From Bacteroidaceae bacterium (lineage in GTDB: Bacteria; Bacteroidota; Bacteroidia; Bacteroidales; Bacteroidaceae): a stretch of 64,000 bases of DNA. The stretch is from assembly GCA_017416705.1 (NCBI GenBank), contig JAFQBG010000006.1, forward strand, positions 1-64,000. Direction: 5' to 3'. A program made the position numbers and the translations under genes. Under the pieces are notes generated by a model. That model searched no databases. It had not been told where the DNA came from and saw nothing but the letters and a program-made list of their open reading frames with translations. Positions within the stretch are counted from its first letter, which is position 1. Every line of letters starts with the position of its first letter. Of this stretch, positions 46,192 to 55,600 are shown in pieces.

Positions 46192-46710
46192 TTACCAACC
46201 GAAAGCATTGGCCTCGTCCATCCATTTGCCTTGCGCACGCATTACCTGCTCTATGACATCGCGTCCGCACCCCTCGCCGCCACGACATGGCGACACATAC
46301 AAGGATATATCCTTTATCTCCACCGCTGCATCGGCCGGGCAACATGGCAAGCCACACATTTGCATGACCTCGTAATCGGGTATATCATCGCCCATGTATA
46401 GCACTTCGTCGGGTTTAAGGTCGTACATCAGGAGCAATTCCTCGTAGCAGTCACGTTTCACCGATGCGCCTGTATAGACATCGGTTATACCCAAGCCATT
46501 ATAACGCACTTTGACAGCCTCGGTGCGTGCGCCTGTTATTATGGCAACACGATACCCGGCTTTCACAGCCAATTGCAAGGCATAGCCATCCTTTATGTTC
46601 ACTGTGCGCATTGGCTCGCCGCTTGGATACATGGTTATAGTCTCCCTGCTCAGCACGCCGTCCACATCGAACACCAACGCTTTTATCTTTTTTAAATCGT
46701 AATTTATCAT
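46192..46710 (-). CDS. KdsC-type HAD phosphatase (3-deoxy-D-manno-octulosonate 8-phosphate phosphatase)
   Basis: A 172-residue HAD enzyme of the tetrameric KdsC class without a cap domain. Catalytic D15/D17 are in VFDVDGVLS, motif II is IITGA, and motif III/IV is [12 protein letters not shown]. KdsC makes free KDO for lipopolysaccharide. No KDO genes are adjacent. Co-transcription with maf is likely (19-nt gap). Confidence 0.88.
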   Translation of the reverse strand: MINYDLKKIKALVFDVDGVLSRETITMYPSGEPMRTVNIKDGYALQLAVKAGYRVAIITGARTEAVKVRYNGLGITDVYTGASVKRDCYEELLLMYDLKPDEVLYMGDDIPDYEVMQMCGLPCCPADAAVEIKDISLYVSPCRGGEGCGRDVIEQVMRAQGKWMDEANAFGW

Positions 46711-46714
46711 ATTG

Positions 46715-47500
46715 CTAAGTATTTAGATGTTTCGCATTGTTTATTATATATTCACTTATTACTTCGTACATTCTGCCAATCTCGTCATCGAGTTGTTCGC
46801 GTTGCGCTTTCATTATTTTCTCGTCGCCCCTTGCAGCCGGCCCCGTCTGCGCCATACGCGGTGACAAGGCATGTACCTTGGCCGCCGTTTCGTCTATCAA
46901 GGGCAGCATGACTTCGAATGGAAGACCGCTTCTCCTTAGCAACTGTTCCGAAACGGAATACATGGCATTGGAAAAATTACAAGCAAAAACAGCTGCCAGA
47001 TGCAACATCCTGCGTTGTTCGCTTGTTGCCACATAAACTTTTTCACTCAAAGAGCGAGCCAAGCATAATATGGCTTGCTCGGTTTCGTTGTCGCATCCCT
47101 CGACAAATATTCCCAATGTCGAAAAATCCACCGGACGCGCCTTGCTGAATGTCTGCATGGGATAGAATATTCCATATTTTTTGCATCCGGCCTCTTTTAG
47201 CACGTCGATGGATACGCTGCCGGCAGTATGCAAAACAAGCGCGTGCGGATAGCGCAAAGCTATTTTACGAGCCACATCGCTCAGCGCACTATCCACAACG
47301 GATATTATGACAATATCGGCTTCGGGCATGGAATTTATGTCGCACGAATATTCGCACCCTATATTTTCGGCAAGCGAGCTTGCCGATTTAAGCGTTCTGC
47401 TCCACACCGCAACAGGCGGCACACCGATATTTTTCAATGCCGGCGCCAGCGATGTCGCAAGATTTCCCGCGCCCACAAGCACAATTCTTTCACTCTTCAT
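46715..47500 (-). CDS. Rossmann-fold and DUF2520 domain protein
   Basis: A 261-residue oxidoreductase-like protein. The N-terminal NAD(P)-binding domain starts [18 protein letters not shown] (GxGNLA). The C-terminal helical DUF2520 domain (about 125-255) contains [20 protein letters not shown], similar to pyrroline-5-carboxylate and ketopantoate reductase-like proteins. The substrate is unknown. An ATG two codons earlier (47506) is an alternative start. It overlaps the end of the nitroreductase gene. Confidence 0.85.
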   Translation of the reverse strand: MKSERIVLVGAGNLATSLAPALKNIGVPPVAVWSRTLKSASSLAENIGCEYSCDINSMPEADIVIISVVDSALSDVARKIALRYPHALVLHTAGSVSIDVLKEAGCKKYGIFYPMQTFSKARPVDFSTLGIFVEGCDNETEQAILCLARSLSEKVYVATSEQRRMLHLAAVFACNFSNAMYSVSEQLLRRSGLPFEVMLPLIDETAAKVHALSPRMAQTGPAARGDEKIMKAQREQLDDEIGRMYEVISEYIINNAKHLNT

Positions 47501-48032
47501 TAGCACCGTATTTGCCTATATGAACCTTCTCCCATTGCAATTTTTCCTCGTCGAAAGGCCTGCTTTCGCGCTCCTTATGTCCTATCGCCACAATTGAAAG
47601 CACCGCATAGTGTTCGGGCAACGCCAAAAGTTCTTTCACATTTTCTTCGGCAGAATTTTCCATGGCATCCTTACGCAAGCGTATCTGCACCCAACAAGAG
47701 CCAAGGCCGGCATCCTCCACCGCCAACTGCATTATAATAGTGGCTATTGAGGCATCCTCAATCCACACATCGGTTTTTGTGGTGTCGGCAGCAACCACGA
47801 CAGCCATGGCTGCACCCTCTATCAGTTGTGCCCCGGCAGCCTTGCACACCGACAAGGCTTTAAGCATATCCCTATCCTCGACCAATATAAACTCCCAAGG
47901 GTTTATACGATGTCCCGAAGGCGACATTAATGCCGCACGTATTATATCTGCCACAACATTTTTATCCAATGGTTCGTTTGTAAAACGACGGCAACTGCGT
48001 CTGTTTTTCAATAAATCCAAAAAACTTTTCAT
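47490..48032 (-). CDS. Nitroreductase family protein
   Basis: A 180-residue FMN-dependent nitroreductase-fold protein. The FMN phosphate motif is RRSCRRFTNEPLD near the N terminus, SGHRINPWEFI follows, and IGHKERESRPFDEEKLQW is near the C terminus. The physiological substrate is unknown. It is the first gene of a run with DUF2520, KdsC-like, maf, cysK and cysE. A weak -7 match (TATCTTCG, about 48052-48059) lies upstream. Confidence 0.9.
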   Translation of the reverse strand: MKSFLDLLKNRRSCRRFTNEPLDKNVVADIIRAALMSPSGHRINPWEFILVEDRDMLKALSVCKAAGAQLIEGAAMAVVVAADTTKTDVWIEDASIATIIMQLAVEDAGLGSCWVQIRLRKDAMENSAEENVKELLALPEHYAVLSIVAIGHKERESRPFDEEKLQWEKVHIGKYGANEE

Positions 48033-48172
48033 AATTACAATATTTTACTTTGCGAAGATAAATAATTCTTGTTAGAAACACAACAGATACACAGACGATA
48101 CAAAAACGGAACAAAACGATGATAAAAAAAACAAAAAATAGCCCCATGCGCTTGCACAAATTTCGAGTATCG

Positions 48173-48203
48173 TTGCAATGTGCAAAATTTTAAACTAACT
48201 TTG
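48173..48203 (+). promoter_or_regulatory. Promoter of the DUF4494-yggS operon
   Basis: TTG (48173-48175), a 20-nt spacer and TAACTTTG (48196-48203) form a full match, 45 nt before the start codon. Confidence 0.65.
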
Positions 48204-48248
48204 CAGATAACGAAAAAACATATATACACAAATTAAAAATACCTATTT

Positions 48249-48686
48249 ATGACACTAAGTTGGTTTGAATGTAAAGTAACATACGAGCGTGCAGGCGAGA
48301 AAGGCCTGAACACAAAAGTCAGCGAAGTATATCTGACACAAGGTTATACCTTCACCGAGGTTGAAAAACGTCTGACGGCGGAACTGCAACCCATGGTAAC
48401 CGGCACATTCGATATAATGAAAATGGAGCGCACAAAATACAACGAGCTCGTCGATAGCACAGAAGAAAATGCCGACAAATGGTTTAAATGCAAAATTGTA
48501 ATGCTGACAATAGACGAAGTAAGTGCAAAAGAAAAAAAGACATCCGTTGTGATACTGGTGAAAGCCGAGGATGTTGCCGGAGCAGTAAAAAACCTGACAA
48601 AACACATGGAAGACTCCATTATGAACTACGACCTTGCAGCCGTAAACGAAAGCAGCATAGTTGATATATTCCGTTATGAAGGTTGA
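48249..48686 (+). CDS. DUF4494 family protein
   Basis: A 145-residue cytoplasmic protein of a Bacteroidota-specific family. The N terminus TLSWFECKVTYERAGEKGLN and the segment YLTQGYTFTEVEKRLTAEL are typical of DUF4494. It is often next to yggS, as here, and overlaps yggS by 11 nt, so translation is probably coupled. The function is unknown. Confidence 0.82.
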   Translation: MTLSWFECKVTYERAGEKGLNTKVSEVYLTQGYTFTEVEKRLTAELQPMVTGTFDIMKMERTKYNELVDSTEENADKWFKCKIVMLTIDEVSAKEKKTSVVILVKAEDVAGAVKNLTKHMEDSIMNYDLAAVNESSIVDIFRYEG

Positions 48687-49344
48687 TATAAAAAATAATT
48701 TAGAAAGAATTAAGGCCACATTGCCCGACGGAGTGACACTCATAGCAGTATCGAAGTATCATCCCGTCGAGGCTATTGAAGCCGCATACTCCGCAGGCCA
48801 ACGCCATTTTGGCGAGAGCAAAGCACAGGAATTGCGCTCAAAGCAACAGCAACTGCCCCACGACATACAATGGCATTTCATAGGACATTTGCAAAGCAAT
48901 AAAATAAAATATATAGCACCGTTTGTACACCTAATTCACAGCATCGACAATTTTAAACTGCTGCAAGAAATTGACAAACAAGGAGCAAAAGCCAACCGCA
49001 CAATACCTTGTCTGCTGCAAATACACATAGCACAGGAAGAGACCAAGTTTGGTTTCACCCCCGAGGAGTGTTTGTCCATGCTGCAACAAGGAGCATGGCG
49101 ACAACTGCACAACACCCGTATAAAAGGCCTTATGTGCATGGCAAGCAACACCGACGACACCCAACAGATAGCACAAGAATTCAAAAAAGTAAAAGAACTT
49201 TTCGACACTATACGTTCGGAATTTTTCCATGAAAGCAATGATTTCGATATACTATCGGCAGGAATGAGCGACGACTATATGACAGCCATAGAAAACGGAA
49301 GTACGCACGTTCGCATAGGCTCCGACATATTCGGCCCGCGCTAA
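48676..49344 (+). CDS. YggS family PLP homeostasis protein
   Basis: A 222-residue PLP-binding protein of the YggS/PROSC family, which buffers pyridoxal phosphate and affects amino acid pools. The PLP lysine is in LIAVSKYHPVEAI, followed by FGESKAQEL and WHFIGHLQSNK. The C terminus IRIGSDIFGPR-like VRIGSDIFGPR is typical. The start is the ATG at 48676, inside the end of the DUF4494 gene. Confidence 0.94.
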   Translation: MKVDIKNNLERIKATLPDGVTLIAVSKYHPVEAIEAAYSAGQRHFGESKAQELRSKQQQLPHDIQWHFIGHLQSNKIKYIAPFVHLIHSIDNFKLLQEIDKQGAKANRTIPCLLQIHIAQEETKFGFTPEECLSMLQQGAWRQLHNTRIKGLMCMASNTDDTQQIAQEFKKVKELFDTIRSEFFHESNDFDILSAGMSDDYMTAIENGSTHVRIGSDIFGPR

Positions 49345-49387
49345 TTTTGCACAAAAAACAATTTTTGTGCATTTTTTTATTCCACAA

Positions 49388-49421
49388 TTTGTAGATTGTT
49401 TCCATTTTATTATTAACTTTG
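49388..49421 (+). promoter_or_regulatory. Promoter of the acyl-CoA ligase gene
   Basis: TTTG (49388-49391), a 22-nt spacer and TAACTTTG (49414-49421) lie 37 nt before the start codon. Confidence 0.6.
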
Positions 49422-49458
49422 TCGCGGTCAACAATAACAATCTACAAAACAAAAACTT

Positions 49459-51111
49459 ATGGTTAACAATCAAAGTCTGATAGGACTTTATGCAACCGCT
49501 TTCAAAGACAACTGGTTACATAGTGCCCTTACCGACTATAAAGGGACATCGTACACCTACGGCGATGTAGCGTGCCAAATAGCCAAACTGCACCTATTCT
49601 ACGAAAAGAGCGGAATTAAGCCCGGCGACCACATTGCACTATGTGGAAGAAACTGTTCACACTGGGCTATCTCATTCCTATCCGTTCTGACATACGGCGC
49701 CATAGCCGTGCCAATATTGCACGACTTCAAAGCAGATAACGTACATAATATTGTAAACGAATCGAATTCGCGTCTGCTATTTGCAGGCGACTCCAATCGC
49801 GTGCAGTTAAATCCCGACGAAATGCCGGCATTGGAAGGTTTGATAAGAATAGAGGATTTCTCGCTCGTTCTCAGTCGTAACGCCTCGCTCGACGATGCAC
49901 ATAAAAACATCAACAAGGAATTTGAGAAAAAATATCCAAACGGGTTTAGCGCATCCGACATAAACTACCACAAGGACAGCCCCGAGGATTTAGCTATAAT
50001 CAACTACACATCGGGAACAAGCGGATTCTCCAAAGGAGTTATGATACCCTATCGCGCGCTCTACAACAACATGATGTTTGCCCGCGAAGTGCTCCCCATG
50101 AAGCCCGGCATGAACATGCTGTCCATACTGCCCATGGCACACATGTACGGCATGGCATTTGAATTCATGTACGAATTGACATGCGGCGTGCAAGTATTTT
50201 TCCTAACCCGCACACCCAGTCCACGCATCATATTCGACGCATTCAACAAAGTGCGTCCCGTAATAATAATAGCAGTACCGCTCATTATAGAAAAAATAAT
50301 ACGCAAAAGCGTTTTACCCAAGCTGCAACGTCCCCTGATGCGAATTGCCACCGGCATACCAATTGTAAGCGATATAATATATCGTAAAATACGCAACCGC
50401 ATGCTAAAAGCCTTTGGTGGCAACGCCATAGAAATAATTGTAGGCGGAGCAGCGTTCAGCCCCGACATAGACAATCTGCTGCATAAAATGAAATTCCCCT
50501 ATACCGTGGGATACGGAGCCACCGAATGTGCCCCCATCATATGTTATAGCGATTGGAAAGAGGCCAAGGTAGGCAGTTGCGGAAAGCCCGTGATAGGAAT
50601 GGAGGTAAAAATCCAAAGCAGCGACCCCGAGAAAATACCCGGCGAAATCCTTGTACGTGGCAAAAACGTAATGCTTGGCTACTACAAGAACCCGACAGCC
50701 ACCGAAGAAGCATTGGACAAAGAGGGCTGGTACCACACAGGCGACCAAGGCATAATGGACAACGAAGGCTTTTTATACATAAAAGGACGATTGAAAAACA
50801 TGCTGCTTGGAGCAAACGGACAGAACATATACCCCGAGGAGATAGAAGCCATATTAAACGAACTGCCATACGTAGCAGAATCATTGGTAATTCAAGAAGG
50901 CGAAAAATTTATAGGCCTTGTGTACCCCGACCACGACGCACTGAAAGCCGACAACATCACCAATATCGAAGAAAAAATGGAGGAGGTTCGTAAAATATTA
51001 AACAAGCAAATTCCCGCATACGAGCATCTTGCAAGCATACGTATAATGCAGGAGGAATTTGAAAAAACGCCCAAGAAGAGCATTAAACGATATTTATACG
51101 AAAGCAAATAA
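49459..51111 (+). CDS. AMP-dependent acyl-CoA ligase (long-chain fatty acid type)
   Basis: A 550-residue adenylate-forming enzyme. The AMP motif YTSGTSGFSKGVMIPYRAL (about 176-194), the VGYGATECAP segment and the C-terminal GWYHTGDQG and KNMLLGANGQNIYPEEIE identify the family. It ends with the catalytic lysine region KTPKKSIKRYLY. Such FadD-like enzymes activate free fatty acids for membrane lipid use. It is a single gene closed by a strong terminator. Confidence 0.9.
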   Translation: MVNNQSLIGLYATAFKDNWLHSALTDYKGTSYTYGDVACQIAKLHLFYEKSGIKPGDHIALCGRNCSHWAISFLSVLTYGAIAVPILHDFKADNVHNIVNESNSRLLFAGDSNRVQLNPDEMPALEGLIRIEDFSLVLSRNASLDDAHKNINKEFEKKYPNGFSASDINYHKDSPEDLAIINYTSGTSGFSKGVMIPYRALYNNMMFAREVLPMKPGMNMLSILPMAHMYGMAFEFMYELTCGVQVFFLTRTPSPRIIFDAFNKVRPVIIIAVPLIIEKIIRKSVLPKLQRPLMRIATGIPIVSDIIYRKIRNRMLKAFGGNAIEIIVGGAAFSPDIDNLLHKMKFPYTVGYGATECAPIICYSDWKEAKVGSCGKPVIGMEVKIQSSDPEKIPGEILVRGKNVMLGYYKNPTATEEALDKEGWYHTGDQGIMDNEGFLYIKGRLKNMLLGANGQNIYPEEIEAILNELPYVAESLVIQEGEKFIGLVYPDHDALKADNITNIEEKMEEVRKILNKQIPAYEHLASIRIMQEEFEKTPKKSIKRYLYESK

Positions 51112-51147
51112 ATAGAAACGCCTCGCTTTTGCGAGGCGTTTCTATTT
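51110..51147. terminator. Bidirectional terminator after the acyl-CoA ligase gene
   Basis: A 17-bp perfect stem (aaatagaaacgcctcgc and its complement) has a tttt loop and overlaps the stop codon. It also lies 34 nt beyond the convergent membrane protein gene. Confidence 0.85.
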
Positions 51148-51180
51148 ATAACAGCATATAGCAACAGACAAACTATTCTA

Positions 51181-51897
51181 TCACGCCCTATTTTTTATAT
51201 TGCATATAGCAACAGACAAAAATGGCAAGGCATACAAAGCGATTTCGAGGATAGCCAAGAGCAAACGACTATTGGAAAAACCACAATATTCCACGCAAGG
51301 CACTATTCCCGACGCCGGGACAAATGCAATGAAAGCAGGAACAAAAGCAACCACCCCGTTGCACACGCCATGCACCACATCGTAGGAACTGCGGAACACA
51401 CCGCACATCGTGCCATACACCACCGACACCGTCAGCACAACAAGAAACAACAGCAACAGCCATCCCCGCGCCAATGGCGACAACAAGAGTTCGGGTGTCA
51501 CGCCCAACAGCATCCTTGCAGGCATCGAGACCCCCATGAACAGCACCGTAAGACACAGCAACAACGTCACACACGCCATGAGCAACGCCCTGCGAGTTAT
51601 AGGCGACAAAGCACCACCCGAGAACAATTTATAGCAAGCCTTAGCAAGACCCGACACATGCAGCAGAACCAACGAAGCCACACACAGCACCGAAACAGCC
51701 CAAGGCGCAGACGACAGCGACCGCATGGCAGTACGTAAAGCCCAACGCACCCCCTCGGGCGAGATAAGGCTTTCGAAATGGTTCACGCCATCGAACAAAA
51801 AGCCAAACACACTCGCCAACCACGACAGCGGCCACATGCCTACCAGCACGACGACGTACAGCAATATAAGATAGTAAGTATATCTGTTTTTACTCAT
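51181..51897 (-). CDS. Polytopic membrane protein (possibly AbgT-like)
   Basis: A 238-residue protein with about six hydrophobic segments. The segment FESLISPEGVRWALRTAMRSL resembles a region I associate with short AbgT-like proteins of Bacteroides, but the match is weak. The gene overlaps the response regulator gene by 8 nt and is the last of the signalling operon. It could be an output or sensor accessory of that system. The function is unknown. Confidence 0.6.
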   Translation of the reverse strand: MSKNRYTYYLILLYVVVLVGMWPLSWLASVFGFLFDGVNHFESLISPEGVRWALRTAMRSLSSAPWAVSVLCVASLVLLHVSGLAKACYKLFSGGALSPITRRALLMACVTLLLCLTVLFMGVSMPARMLLGVTPELLLSPLARGWLLLLFLVVLTVSVVYGTMCGVFRSSYDVVHGVCNGVVAFVPAFIAFVPASGIVPCVEYCGFSNSRLLLAILEIALYALPFLSVAICNIKNRA

Positions 51898-52612
51898 CGG
51901 CCTCTAAATTATCGACATCAATTATATGCAATTCTATTGCACGCACAACCAAGCGGGTGACATTTATTCCGCGCTGCTCGCCATCGGGGAAAAGACGCGC
52001 CACAAGGTCGGCTTGTCGTTTTTCGAGCGACTTAACACCAAACGGCATTGTTCTGAGCGAGGAAATCATTTCCTTTGTATATCCCAACGCCAAATGGCGC
52101 AAGAAACACTCGTCGTAACGGTCAATATCATATTCTATTATAGATTTTCGGCGTAGCGCATCGCGCATTACCACTTCGCGAAAACGCTCGGTGATTTTTT
52201 CGAGCACAGGCTGGTTAAATACATATCGTTTACCCGCCATAACACTCTGAATTTCGTATTTTGTGAGCAGTTCCCCTGTTTTCAGGACAATTCCGTCGGC
52301 TCCGGCATCAAGGACATCTACCCATAGTTTTTCGTTAAGCAGTTCGCCGGTGAATATAAGAACCTTCACCGCAGGATGCTCCTTTTTTACTTTTTCGCAA
52401 ATGGAGACACCTACCGTTGTGGAGCCTCCCAAGCCCAAATCGAGCAACAAAAGGTCAGGCACCTGTTTTTGCAACAGCGGATATAACTCCTTTTCGTTCA
52501 TTGCAACGCCTATTATATCTGCCTCTTGTATCTCGGTTCTGAAAATTTCTTCTGTACCCTTTAATTCTAATTTTGCATCCTCTACAATAATAACACTGAA
52601 TTTTTCACTCAT
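51890..52612 (-). CDS. Response regulator with C-terminal helical (LuxR-like) domain
   Basis: A 240-residue regulator. The receiver domain (about 1-120) has the acidic pair in VIIVEDAK, phospho-acceptor D58 in LLLLDLGLGG, Thr in LIFTGE and Lys in IVLKTG. The C-terminal region (about 165-230; RHLALGYTKEMISSLRTMPF and SLEKRQADL) resembles a NarL/LuxR helix-turn-helix. The start is the second ATG (52612). It lies 8 nt after the giant sensor gene, so the two form a two-component pair. Confidence 0.82.
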   Translation of the reverse strand: MSEKFSVIIVEDAKLELKGTEEIFRTEIQEADIIGVAMNEKELYPLLQKQVPDLLLLDLGLGGSTTVGVSICEKVKKEHPAVKVLIFTGELLNEKLWVDVLDAGADGIVLKTGELLTKYEIQSVMAGKRYVFNQPVLEKITERFREVVMRDALRRKSIIEYDIDRYDECFLRHLALGYTKEMISSLRTMPFGVKSLEKRQADLVARLFPDGEQRGINVTRLVVRAIELHIIDVDNLEADE

Positions 52613-52620
52613 AACCATAT

Positions 52621-55600
52621 TTATTTAGGAAGGGCAAATGCTATTAGCGTACCCTGTTCATGTTCAGCCACTTCGATGCGTCCGCCGCGCTTGCCTGTCG
52701 CATCCTCGTGCATACGTATTATCTCTTTTGCTATAAGAAACTCCATCCTTTGCGCATAGGATGTTTCGGAATTGTTTTTCCCGGTGGGAACAAACAGCGT
52801 CGCTATGTCGTTGTGCGACAAGCGGCAGCGCGTATCCACAATTTCCACATACATGCAAATGCCGTCGTCGTATATCTTAATTTGAATAATTCCGCCACGA
52901 CGCACCGACTCCAATATGCGGAATACAGTCTCGAAAAGGAACTCCACAAGTGTCTTATCGCCATGCACAAACTGCGATGACGGATTATATTGCAATTCGA
53001 CGGTCAATCCTTTCTTTGACATTTTGCGCACAAGCGACTGCCCGACGCGCTGCATTATATCGTCGATGTTCACATTGGAGAAGGCAAACGATATATCATC
53101 CAACTGCCGCATGGCACATTCGGCAAGCACACTCAACACCGAATTATAGTAATCCACAACCTCGCGCACTGCCGACACCTTGGAATGCCACTCCTCGACA
53201 TCGAAATCATTTTCGGCAAGTTGCCTCACCAGATTTCTTATTCGTCCCGGATAATAAATTGTCTCGTGCTTTATGACAGAGAGGCAATTATCCAAAACAA
53301 GATTTCGCACATGCATATTGTTTTCTTCGAATTTGGCGCGTTCTGTCTCCTCCTCGACATCGTCCAGATTGCTATATTTTGCAGCAAGACACACCGTTGA
53401 GTAATATACCATGGAGGCCGCATAACTTACAATCAGCTCCAATGTCACCAGTTCGTTTTTGTTCAATCGACGTGCCGTTTCAAAGACTATTGCACCCTGA
53501 ACAAGCTGCTCGTCGGCATGTTGTATTATAAGTGGCAGCACCGTAGCTGTGTCATCGGCAGCCATATATGCCGTTGCTGTGTCACATGCCCGATAGGCAT
53601 ATACTTCGTAGCGCGAAGCGGCGTTCAGCGGATAGCATGCACAATGGCTGCCATCGCCGTTTTTCAACAGAACGGTGATACTCCCCACCGATAATTGTTC
53701 TTCGACCGAATTATATATTTCGCGTGCCAAATTTGACGCAATGTCGTCTATATCGACTTTGCAGCTACCCACCACACGCAATAGTCGCGAGTTTGTATCT
53801 AACAGCATGCGGGTATTCATGCGCTGCATTATCACATGCCTTACATACATGACAATGTAGGCGACAAGCAACAATAGCAACAAGGCTGCACACACTGCCA
53901 CTGCCGCATACCTGTAATTGGCTATCTCGCGCATATTTTCGTAATGCACCACAAGCTCGCTATCCTCATGAACAAGACGATACAGAAGGGTATATATAGC
54001 GTTGTTATATCGGTACAAAGTCCAATCGTTCACCGCCAATGCAGCCACCGCCGTCTCGTTGCGCACATCCAACAGATTGTAATATATATTCTCGGTCAAA
54101 GAGTCGGGAAACAGATTGTTTCTCCACCAATCTATCTCGGAGTAACCGCCGCTCGGCGAAAGCGATATGGTGTCGCTCCCCCCGATAGTCTGCTTATACA
54201 GAATATTAAACTCGTCTATGGCCTGCGCGGCATATTCCAACGCCACATTGTAGTGACCTTGGACATTGCATGTGTACACCGAGTCGGCCAAGGATGCTAT
54301 GTTTTCGAGCCTGACATCATTTGCCCATAGCCCACATGGCACAAGCCACAACAGCCACAGCAACAATTTTCTTAGAACGCCTTTGGGCAAACGGAAGGAG
54401 AAACGGCTGCCCTTTCCCAATTCACTCACAATATCCAGCCGACACACCGAGAACAAAGCATCCGTCTTGCGATATTTGTCTATTATCCATTTGCAATTCA
54501 TGATACCGAAGCCACCCTTCCTTGCCGACGACGAGGGGACGGCCGCCTCGGGCATATATACCTTGCTGTTTATTAGGTAATTCACTTTCTCGTCCGACAT
54601 TCCCACACCGGTATCCGTAACGGATATTTCCACATAGTCCTCCCCTTCGGTTGCAGCAAGCTGCACAGTGCCTCCGCTGTGGGTAAATTTCCCGGCATTA
54701 TCGACAAGGGTGTTCATCATGAACAAAGTCAATGCTTTGTCGGCTTTTACAACCGCGCCACTGTTCTGCACCACGAGTTTTATCCCTTTCATGGCAAAGG
54801 CCTGCTCCCCTTTGGCAATTATAGCCATCAGTTCCGACAAAGAAAAATTCTCGATATGCAGACTCAGTTCGCCACGACTCATTTTTATCCAATTCTCCAA
54901 TGCCACGTTGTAATCGTCCAACACAGCCGTCAATTCCGACAAATAGCCCAAGCGACGTTTCTCGCCATCGCCCTTTTGACGCGACGCTACAAGACGATTT
55001 AGTTCGTGCAACATACGGTTCATATATGGAAACATCCCATTCACCACCGACATCAACGTGCGCTTCACCACATTCTCGCGTTTATGCTCCGACAGATATA
55101 TGGTATAGAGCAGGTGCTGTTGTTCCAGCCTCGATTGTTCATCGGCAATATCGGCAATGCGTTTGCCCTCGTCTATGGCCACCGAGATATAGGGCAGCAA
55201 TATTCCCAACATATCCTTTTTCGAAGTAGGCAGTTTCACGCACGACACGACACGTAGCACACAGCCGTTGCCCCCCATCTGCGGCAAGGACATATCGCAG
55301 ACAAAACCGTCGCCGGCGGCGCTGTCTGTTGCATGCACTATCGCAAATGATGCCCCATCGAAAAAGCCTTTGAGTTCGGAATTCAAAATATCGGATACCG
55401 CCCTGTACACCCCCTTTTCATCGGATAAATCTTGTGGCAGTTTCGACATCAGCATGCGACACACGCGTAGAATAGCAGTAAGGTCGCCGACATAAATTTT
55501 ATTTCTGTTACGCCATTTTATATTCAAACAGACCGACACCGCTGTTGCAAATATCAACAATGCCAACAGGCAGGCAAGCCATATATAGAGCCTTTCGGCA